The notes beneath the pieces were generated by a model. That model searched no databases. It had not been told where the DNA came from and saw nothing but the letters and a program-made list of their open reading frames with translations. Of a DNA stretch of 64,000 bases, positions 57,801-64,000 are shown piece by piece. The translations under genes were made by a program, and so were the position numbers. Numbering within the stretch: the stretch's first letter is position 1; every line of letters starts with the position of its first letter. The DNA comes from Siphonodentalium dalli (taxonomy: Eukaryota; Mollusca; Scaphopoda; Gadilida; Siphonodentaliidae). The stretch is taken from NCBI GenBank assembly GCA_032622095.1, contig CP136061.1:18972991-19036990 (forward strand). Reading direction: 5' to 3'.

Positions 57801-58634
57801 AGCTCATAACAACATCGATAAGTCATTTGGGTTTGGAAAGACAAACGCGTAATGTTTTGGGCGCATTTGGATTCGCGCAGGATTTACTTAATAAATCATC
57901 GGGTTTCAATTGTTCCTGTTAACTTTTGCCAAGGGTGCTATGGGATATTTTGGGCTGGTTTTGTCACGATACACTTTTCGATTTAAATACATTTACAAAA
58001 GTGGCTTTTTCGCTAAATGTATATAAATATAAGGATTAACTGTCAGGTGGACTGTTTTTATGGAGATATGGAGATGTAACCGTGAGGTAAGTGGTCATAA
58101 CTTGTATGTAAAATCCTTCGGGTTTTACACAAGTTATGACCACTTACCTCACGGTTACATCTCCATAAAAACAGTCCACATGACAGTTAATCCTTATTTT
58201 AAATTTCGAATTTGTTAAAAGAGCTTAGTTCTAATTCTTTTGAAATAATTTTTAAACCACATTATTCTGCTTTTAAACTATCAAGTGTTTATGGAATATC
58301 AGAACATTATCCAAATATATTTAAATAAAAAAAAAAACTGGGAATCATCCCTCGAAAACTTAGTTATCAGACCATTTAATACACAGAAATTTATGTTCAT
58401 GTTTTTTCAACTATTTTATCATAATTGTATGATTGTTTTATATGTTAAATTACAATGCTATGTTATTCTCTCACACAGCTGAGTGGCACGAATATGGTGG
58501 AGTGCTTTTGGTGGGGTATGAAATGTACAGGTTATTGACATCCAAAAAGTTTGTGGAAAAGAAAAGAAAAAAGAAGACTCCTTCAGATGTGATTGACGTG
58601 GAAGAAGAGGACACAAATAAATCTTTGTATTCAG
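50140..58634 (+). CDS. RAD54L2: RAD54L2 (ARIP4) orthologue, N-terminal six coding exons, partial gene
   Basis: Six plus-strand exons join in phase to about 918 codons: 50140-51881, 52901-53109, 53687-53761, 55552-55772, 56227-56578, 58479-58634. RAD54L2/ARIP4 is a SNF2-family, ATRX-related DNA-dependent ATPase; in vertebrates it binds androgen receptor and SUMO-related partners and remodels chromatin. Residues 1-580 are low complexity. Residues about 677-749 match the stretch before the helicase (DVIELSSDDDD, VDDEDPNNAG, IKPHQ). The core starts with IGGVRFLYDNIVESL and carries Walker A (motif I, MGLGKT, residues about 781-786). It continues through VVPINTLQNW and GGVLLVGYEMYRLLTSKKF to VIDVEEEDTNKSLYS. 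Motif II (DEGH) and all later motifs lie beyond the right edge or in exons I could not find. ATRX was considered, but IGG-RFLYDN and GYEMYRLLTSKK favour RAD54L2. Confidence 0.9.
52235..52612. repeat. GC-rich repeat element with 'gccgttcggccgcggtgta' units, copy 1
   Basis: Four or five units of about 24 bases ('cttgccattcggccatggtg' type) are flanked by 'gccaccacggccgaaatgca'. The right end 'gacacttgttttgtccagcg' is the inverse of the left end of copy 2 at 59026. It lies in RAD54L2 intron 1. GC content is far above the surroundings. Confidence 0.75.
52667..52875. mobile_element. Palindromic Tc1/mariner-like MITE, 209 bp
   Basis: CAGTAATGCCCTAA and TTAGGACATTACTG, flanked by TA on both sides, with near-perfect inverted symmetry over the whole length (centre 'aaagctctgagagcttt'). 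A TA target and CAGT ends suggest Tc1/mariner/pogo-type mobilisation. It ends 25 bases before RAD54L2 exon 2. Confidence 0.85.
52901..53109 (+). CDS. RAD54L2: RAD54L2 coding exon 2, basic coiled segment
   Basis: The acceptor is CTATTTGCAG ending at 52900 and the donor is GTAATA at 53110. It encodes DIMKEGALDMSTLEAQNEEF, then ERKKRLLELKKNL and a proline/lysine stretch (PISPPPIKIEEVVIKTEGSP). The IRDIM...E-RKKRL pattern resembles the segment before the helicase of ARIP4/ATRX proteins. IKIEEV and IKTEGSP look like possible SUMO acceptor sites (psi-K-x-E); that is inference. Phase fits exons 1 and 3. Confidence 0.85.
53160..53560. repeat. Roughly 165-bp tandem repeat, three degenerate copies
   Basis: 'gggaacgagtcattttgggg' and 'acatggctgctagtggccat' phrases recur at about 53170, 53330 and 53490, in RAD54L2 intron 2. 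Copies carry indels. No coding support. Confidence 0.75.
53687..53761 (+). CDS. RAD54L2: RAD54L2 coding exon 3 (short)
   Basis: A 75-base exon with acceptor ATTACAG and donor GTTAGT at 53762. It encodes AEHEAKQQDDVIFMKEEDQD followed by QKSK. It is phase 1 in and out, so it could be skipped without a frameshift. It is acidic and has no recognised domain. Support comes from phase, splice sites and open frame only. Confidence 0.7.
54700..55250. mobile_element. GAGGTCC-palindrome MITE, longest copy
   Basis: Runs from 'ggcctgaaaatatggtgcag' to 'cagacacactatttcaaggc'. It keeps the central body ('gatatagagaaactaaac') plus three palindromic arms. It lies in RAD54L2 intron 3. Confidence 0.75.
55552..55772 (+). 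CDS. RAD54L2: RAD54L2 coding exon 4, acidic region before helicase
   Basis: The acceptor is ATTATTTAG and the donor is GTAAAT at 55773. It encodes DVIELSSDDDD, an acidic run, VDDEDPNNAGSHINDRLN, GQVLINIGHPDDDSDIF and AAYIKPHQ. The order DVIELSSD - DEDPNN-G - NHP-(S/D)DIF - KPHQ is the same as in vertebrate ARIP4 just before the SNF2 core. The VIELSSDDDD string resembles a SUMO-interacting motif with an acidic tail (inference). Confidence 0.93.
55890..56128. mobile_element. piggyBac-like MITE family B, copy 7 (inverted)
   Basis: Right end 'gctcctgtcataaaaggg' followed by TTAA at 56129-56132; left end decayed ('catgactggagcttgctg'). Both hairpins are present, one shortened. It is in RAD54L2 intron 4, about 100 bases from exon 5. 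Confidence 0.78.
56227..56578 (+). CDS. RAD54L2: RAD54L2 coding exon 5, SNF2 helicase motifs I and Ia
   Basis: The acceptor is ATATTTCAG and the donor GTAAGT at 56579. It encodes IGGVRFLYDNIVESLGRFKK, then GFGCILAHSMGLGKTIQMIG, with Walker A MGLGKT for ATP binding. It goes on to VLCVVPINTLQNWMSEFDTW and FNVYLLNDTNKTVKSRAKVI. This is the start of the ATPase core, and ARIP4 orthologues read almost the same. Phase 0 in, 1 out. Confidence 0.95.
56671..57168. mobile_element. Foldback sequence, 500 bp
   Basis: Left arm 'taaagagatttatgtgctta' inverts to 'taagcacataaatctcttta' at 57137. Further pairing includes 'tgcctcatgcacatggctat' and 'gacatatgtcac'. It lies in RAD54L2 intron 5. No target duplication identified. 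Confidence 0.75.
58031..58196. repeat. Near-perfect long palindrome, 166 bp
   Basis: Arms of about 75 bases ('aaggattaactgtca' and 'gtggtcataacttgt' with inverses) flank a short loop near 58110. It lies in RAD54L2 intron 5, 280 bases before exon 6. Probably a small MITE. Confidence 0.85.
58479..58634 (+). CDS. RAD54L2: RAD54L2 coding exon 6 (last found in window)
   Basis: The acceptor is CTCACACAG and the donor GTAAGT at 58635. It encodes AEWHEYGGVLLVGYEMYRLL, then TSKKFVEKKRKKKTPSDVID and VEEEDTNKSLYS. GGVLL-GYEMYRLLT and the VIDVEEED acidic cluster are ARIP4 landmarks. The next expected exon (with VVICDEGHR) was not seen between 58640 and 64000. The donor opens a six-copy 63-base repeat that carries further donor-like sites. 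Confidence 0.92.
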
Positions 58635-59010
58635 GTAAGTGGTCAAAAAAGATTAACAAGAGGGCCATCAGGTATGGTGCTATATACCTGTATTCACGTA
58701 AGACGTCCAAAAAGATTAACAAGAGGGCCATCAGGTATGGTGCTATATACCTGTATTCACGTAAGACGTCCAAAAAGATTAACAAGAGGGCCATCAGGTA
58801 TGGTGCTATATACCTGTATTCACGTAAGACGTCCAAAAAGATTAACATGAGGGCCATCAGGTATGGTGCTATATACCTGCATTCACGTAAGACGTCCAAA
58901 AAGATTAACAAGAGGGCCATCAGGTATGGTGCTATATACCTGTATTCAGGTAAGACATCCAAAAAGATTAACAATAGGGCCATCAGGTATGGTGCTATAT
59001 ACCTGCACTA
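58634..59010. repeat. 63-bp tandem repeat, six copies, starting at the exon 6 splice donor
   Basis: Units begin at 58634, 58697, 58760, 58823, 58886 and 58949, and each holds 'aaaaagattaacaagagggc' and 'aggtatggtgctatatacct'. Each unit end repeats the 'tattca' + GTAAG donor-like junction of exon 6 (TTCA/GGTAAGT at the true donor, TTCA/CGTAAGAC in four copies, TTCA/GGTAAGAC once). The period is a multiple of three and open. Confidence 0.9.
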
Positions 59011-59019
59011 TGGTTTACA

Positions 59020-59265
59020 AGCTGGAAGTACCCCGCTGGACAAAACAAGTGTCCACTTAACCGCGGTGCGGTTTTCATTGCCACCGTGGCCGAACTGCAA
59101 CTACACCGCGGCTCCACCGACTGACTGCCGTTCGGCTGCGGTGTACTTGCCGTTTGGTCGCAGTGTACTTGCCGTTCGGCCGCAGTGTAGTTGCCGTTCA
59201 GCTGCGGTGTACTTGCCGTTCGGCCGCGGTGTACTTGCCGTTCAGCCGCGATGTACTTGCCGTTC
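59020..59265. repeat. GC-rich 'gccgttcggccgcggtgta' repeat element, copy 2
   Basis: Begins 'taccccgctggacaaaacaa', then 'gccaccgtggccgaactgca' and at least five 24-base units ('gccgttcggccgcagtgta' type). The right end is missing compared with copy 1. It follows directly on the 63-bp repeat. Confidence 0.75.
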
Positions 59266-59269
59266 TTGG

Positions 59270-61140
59270 AATGATGTTGAAAAACACAAAGAGGGTACCA
59301 TAAATGAGGCTTGATTGAGGCCATTGTCTAAATACCGTCCGCCAGACGATCTATTATATGTTTGAGGGCTAATCTGTCTGGTGACAAGGTGTGATAATCT
59401 TTTAAGTAGTCAACGTCCCACCAGTAAACTGTCATAAACTCAAGGTGTCATAATCCCCCTGATTAGAAAAGGCTCCCACTGTTAATTATTAGGCGACACG
59501 GAAGTGTGATGTTGCCGACAACAGACTCCATCTAGATTTGGCAGCACGTGTCTTTTTGAGAAATAAGCATTGGAATGCCGTGCACACGTGGCAGCCTCAT
59601 CATTAGAGAATTGAATCACCATCCTGTCATTTAAGACTGATTATAAAATAAGGATTATGGTTTGTTGTCGCATCCTACTTTGAACTGTTTGTTTGCCCAT
59701 GTCTAAATATTTGTTGTTGTGATGTTGTTTTCTCTTGTTCAAATATATTTTGTTTACATTAATTTAAACTATTATTTGGTTTGAATTATATACTGACTAC
59801 ATCTACCCATGTGGACCTCCTTTTGGAATTTACTGCCGTCCATTGAATGTATAAAAATCTGTGCCCGAATTTTCTTAAGAATGAACAATAAAGAGCGTTT
59901 GTGCGTGATAAGGTATTTTCCACCTGCGAAGATTTTATGAACCTAAATATTCAAATCCTTTCAACATCGTAGTTACTTTAAAGACAAGACCGCATGCCAG
60001 TTGACCTTTGATAAAACTTGAAAGGGAATATCGAGGAGAAAGTGACATGTCACAATCATGTTAACTCAAACAGTTACGATGTAGCAAACAATGACGATTG
60101 CTACAGTCCTCGCGTCCAATTTTTCCGCCAAGGAGAAGCCCTCAACTGAACTATATGGATTACGTCTCCGGCCTTGTGTCAATCAGGAGGGTTAAAATTT
60201 TATTGCTGTGCCGACCCCACTCACATCCGTGTCCAGATTAGTCTCGCATGAATACACCCGCATTCTATCTATTGTCTAGTCAGTTTTTATTCCTCCTCGC
60301 CAGGACAGGATCGTTTCTATTTTCTCAAGGTTGTATCTTTCTGTGTTGCGAGTTTATCGACTCAATATTTATTGTTGATATTACAAACTTGCAATTTATT
60401 GTACCCGATAGTTAATTAATATTTCTCACATCCGAAACGGGAACTTTTTTCGTTTCACTGTATCCGTAATTTGTTTCCGTGTTTTCCTCAAGACGGCTTT
60501 ATCTTCCAACAATTGGAATTAAGATGGCCATCTTGACAATGACTAAAGAAGCACATAGCTTACTTGTGGCAAAACCACATAGTGCATATTGTGCCACACA
60601 TACGGCGTGATGAATATCATGACTTACAATTGAGGACGCAATGTAGTACGGTATGCGATGTCTCCTAATTTCGTGCTACACGTGTTTCACTTTACATAAG
60701 TTTCCGTCGACTCGCTTCGGTTATTTCGTAAGTTCCGTTGCTTTGTATCCTAATGTATACTGCCAAATCATACATGGCACTGCTCTGTTAATTCGCAGAA
60801 AGTTGCACAGGACAGCCATATCCTCCTTTGTAATAATTTACATGAATAAATACGAAAGATAGTACTTGTTATCACTATCAGATGACAATTCACATTTCTT
60901 TCGACTGAGCGATCTGTAATATTGTTTTAACGATCAATACCTGCGAATCTACGCCCGCCAGTATGTATGAGCGCGTGGTCTTGTTAGACACATGACAAAT
61001 GTAATAACACATTACATCGACTTCAAGGTATTTCGAAAATTCTACCTTGTCTATCACGATTAAATATCATATAACTCATTGTATCATCAGTACAATAGTT
61101 ACTAACACTCCGTAACAGGGGGATGGTATTCGTTATCACA
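59270..61140. other. RAD54L2 intron (probable), nothing recognised
   Basis: I looked for the next RAD54L2 exon (a VICDEGH-type segment) and did not find it. No repeat, RNA gene or other exon is clear. Confidence 0.4.
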
Positions 61141-61148
61141 TATATAAC

Positions 61149-62066
61149 CAGGGTTGGCTGATTTAAATCAAGCGATTTAAATCATTGATTTAAATCAAGA
61201 TTTAAATCAATGATTTTTTTCAAAAAAATCATTGATTTAAATCAAATTTGTTCAAATGATGATAAAAAGTAAAGAACTGCAATATCTAACAAGGTTTCTG
61301 TAAACTAAAACATGAGTATGATTAATCAATATTCAAATTGGATAATAGATATGAAATTGTACAGTAATTATCAACCCTATATAAAATAGTCATACTGCAT
61401 GGTACCATATTTACTGTTCCAGCAATGGCCTGTCCCACTTTATAGCATTGTTCGTATTGTTTGTAACTACACTCAGATTCAGTACGCCTCAATATACATT
61501 GTTTAATTTTCTTTCCCCCTTTTCTCATTGCCATACATATAATTGCTAACTGAGAAGTTCTACCATATACTCTGCCATCTAGATGTAACTGCTCTAGTTG
61601 TCTAGTGCCTATACTTGATATATAGTGTGATTACGTATGTCCTCAAGTCACTGAGAGCGAACGTGATTGATAATATATTCAGTTTTCATCTAAAATTGTC
61701 TAAATTTATTAGTAAAAGTTTTAAGCACAGGTCTACCTTTACAGATATCACAACATTGAAACCCATATGGACCTAAGTGTATGCATAAAGCACATGGTTG
61801 CTATATCTGTATTGCCATATTTGTGTGTTCATTGGTAACCAAAAAAAATAATACAATCACAGAATTCTGATTAATCCAGCCTTGGATATAATAAGCAACA
61901 CATTTCAGAACCTTCATTTATCAAAGACATTGCACAATTACATATTTTCATAACAGTTAGAAAAAAAAATCAAATAAATCGATTTAAATCAAAGAAATCT
62001 TGATTTAAATCAAATAAATCGATTTTTTTGATTTATTTAAAAAAATCAAAAAAAACACCAACCCTG
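61149..62066. mobile_element. hAT-type non-autonomous transposon, 918 bp
   Basis: CAGGGTTGG and CCAACCCTG termini with an exact 8-base duplication TATATAAC (61141-61148, 62067-62074). Both subterminal zones are arrays of 'gatttaaatc' palindromes. The middle has no transposase frame; a 70-codon minus frame is unremarkable. Confidence 0.88.
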
Positions 62067-62730
62067 TATATAACCACACTTCGAATTGATGTGTTGTCTG
62101 ACGTTCTAAATATTGTGTTGCATTCTTTACATCCATGTATGTACAGTTTGGGTTCCTACGAACTATTGTTCACCAACTGCAATGAAGTGAAAACTTTGTG
62201 GCCTGACACTAAGCCATCTTACCGTAGGCTCTAATATGCCTCGGCGTGGGCGAGCTTGCAATGATGTATTGCACGCCGTAATAGTTCCATACATTGTACA
62301 TGACACTCATATCGTATCAGGGCCTCGTGTATGCTGTCAGAACTGACTACTAGTATGCTTACATATGGTGAACAGTTTTCATCCCAATACTGACATACTT
62401 TGCAGTTTCATCAGTGAATGATAACGGCAAACAGCGAAATAGAAAGAATACATATTGTCACGTGCTCCAGATTCACTGCCAATAGTCTTTCCAGTAGAGA
62501 CCATCACTTGGCTCACTAACTTCTATTTCCACATATATCAAAACGATATTCTGCCACATAGCTTTCACTCGTGTATGATGCGCAGTTACATGCAACACAT
62601 TTATATTGCGCAGAAAGGACTGCATTTGTATTGTTACATGTCTAAAGCGAGCTTACATGCGCAGCGTTTATATTGCGCACATCTACTGCCAATATATTTC
62701 CGAAACCGGCCATGACATGGCTCTTCGTCT

Positions 62731-62955
62731 ATGGCGGCTGTTCTGGGTGGGGAAGACTCGTTGTCACGTGACGCTCTTGCTCTCATAGACATAGCGCACC
62801 AGCCAAATGGCCTTCTGACTCTTCCCCATGGTGCAGTGGCCCACATCATTACAAGATGGGGTCCAGTCGATCCCCTGGAATAGTAATACCTTCGGGATAC
62901 ATCCGGGCCTGCTCCTCCGCAGTCATGTGATCATAGTGGTATATCATCGACATAT
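62731..62955 (-). repeat. Dispersed 225-bp repeat, copy 1
   Basis: Nearly identical to 63677-63899 with only a few substitutions, in the same orientation, about 946 bases apart. It carries the last codons of a minus-strand frame (VDDIPL then stop) and what would be its 3' flank. Confidence 0.85.
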
Positions 62956-63367
62956 CCACTGATTATGTGACAAAACGATTCGATACAATCATGACGAAAA
63001 TACAGGCATTCGTATCTTCACGTCCGCTGTAAGCGCACTTTCCTAACGGAAACCGCCTAGTTCTTGCCTATGTGCATTCGGAACTCATCGTCCTCATATA
63101 CGAGAAAAGACAGTATCTTACCTGTCATAGCAGGTAAGATCACGTGGCCAGGGGTATAACGTGATTTTATATTAACCTTACTTTATATTCAATAACCTAG
63201 GTTGTATTGTGTTATGTGTATTAACCTTGCTTTGTTATAACTAACAGCATGTCTTGCAGTCGAACATGATTCGAATTTGATGGCCACACACCGTGCAGGT
63301 TGCTCATTCACGGGTGTATTACTTGTTATAGTTGGGTAAGGGCATATTAGTCAATGATTACCTACTT

Positions 63368-63532
63368 TGAGCAACCGTACCAGTCTTTACCTCGGGCAGG
63401 ACCAGTTCTGGCCCCCCAGGTCCTGCTACGGCAGTTGAACCAATGGTAGGCGGGTGCTGCATGCGGTTGATTCGGGAAACCAATCTTCACGGGCGATTGC
63501 TCCGGCACCTTTCTCTCAGGTGCCTAATGGTA
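63368..63532 (-). other. Possible short coding segment between the 225-bp repeats
   Basis: A minus-strand frame of about 54 codons (ERKVPEQSPVKIGFPNQPHA, AYHWFNCRSRTWGARTGPAR) is bounded by TAG and TAG. It is GC-richer than its surroundings. No family is recognised. It may belong to the same element as the frame at 63875-64000. Confidence 0.25.
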
Positions 63533-63676
63533 GTGGCAATACGATTATTAAATTTCGAAAAAATTCACATCGATATACTATTATTCCACATAGAGTGAAA
63601 TTTCCATCAGTATTTTGATTTCGGCCTGGATTCCTGCCACGAAGATCTGTTTATTGGGCACCTGGGAGTAGCCTTT

Positions 63677-63899
63677 GGCGGCTGTTCTGGGTGGGGAAGA
63701 CTCGTTGTCACGTGACGCATATGCTCTCATAGACATAGCGCACCAGCCAAATGGCCTTCTGACTCTTCCCCATGGTGCAGTGGCCCACATCATTACAAGA
63801 TGGGGTCCAGTCGATCCCCTGGAATCGTAATACCTTCGGGATACATCCGGGCCTGCTCCTCCGCCGTCATGCGATCATAGTGGTATGTCATCGACATTT
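63677..63899 (-). repeat. Dispersed 225-bp repeat, copy 2
   Basis: Second copy of the repeat at 62731-62955. Here the coding frame continues upstream (minus) to the window edge. The pair could be terminal direct repeats or two copies of a 3' end. Confidence 0.85.
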
Positions 63900-64000
63900 A
63901 TTCCAGTTTGGTCAGGACCACCTGCATTTGGGGGATTCCATGGAAGGGGCTTCCTCTGATCAAATGGCTCATCAGAACTTATTCCCTCTGGCCTTGGGGG
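63875..64000 (-). CDS. Possible C-terminal exon of unknown protein, open at right edge
   Basis: A minus-strand frame stays open from the right edge for 41 codons to a TGA at 63877-63875. Its composition looks protein-like: PEGISSDEPFDQRKPLPWNP, then NAGGPDQTGINVDDIPL. I do not recognise it. The end (VDDIPL-stop) is also present in the repeat copy at 62731-62955. It could be a host exon, a retroelement ORF, or chance. Confidence 0.35.
   Translation of the reverse strand, partial: PPRPEGISSDEPFDQRKPLPWNPPNAGGPDQTGINVDDIPL

Noticed and set aside
58433-59314. A 293-codon plus-strand open frame
   Set aside because: It joins exon 6 to the 63-base repeat and the GC-rich repeat by chance openness. 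The good donor at 58635 and the ARIP4 alignment end the exon at 58634.

Overview
This window is animal nuclear DNA. It has spliced exons with GT-AG introns, orthologues of two animal genes, tRNA-derived SINEs, non-LTR retroelement ends and a dense load of non-autonomous DNA transposons. The AT-rich introns, the 'gggcgtataaaaa' retroelement tails and the 'cacgttaaagaa' SINE motif resemble lophotrochozoan genomes, and a bivalve or related mollusc is my best guess. That assignment is inference; nothing in the sequence fixes the species.

Layout. On the minus strand, from 28237 down to 2883, lie the first eight coding exons of an IFT122 (WDR10) orthologue, the WD40 protein of the ciliary IFT-A complex. 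The phases agree across all eight exons, including a 59-base first coding exon 8 kb from exon 2. The rest of the gene lies beyond the left edge. From 28240 to about 49980 is a 21.7-kb intergenic block in which I see no convincing host gene. It is mostly mobile DNA: two long TIR elements, a 6.3-kb foldback element bounded by TTAA, nested SINEs and hAT-type elements, and satellites. On the plus strand, from 50140 to 58634, are six coding exons of a RAD54L2 (ARIP4) orthologue, a SNF2-family chromatin remodeller. They run from a 580-codon low-complexity N-terminal exon to the start of the helicase core. The remainder lies beyond the right edge. The two genes diverge from the repeat-filled block.

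Mobile DNA. Two piggyBac-like MITE families with TTAA target sites (five members of one, eight of the other including an edge fragment) have different ends but share the same internal 'TCTTATATATGCGAG' hairpin. Three hAT-type non-autonomous elements have perfect 8-base target duplications (21933-23165, 44568-45765, 61149-62066). A palindromic MITE family carrying 'GAATGAGGTCCCC' arms recurs six times, two of them interrupted by retroelements. Several minisatellites are present. One has a 63-base period and repeats the splice-donor region of a RAD54L2 exon six times.

The two genes have no known functional link: one acts in retrograde transport in cilia, the other in the nucleus. I see no bacterial-type operon, CRISPR array, rRNA or intact tRNA gene. 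I found no convincing new multi-gene system. The most unusual items are structural: the shared-core MITE families, the giant foldback element, the repeated splice donor and the prion-like N-terminus of the remodeller.
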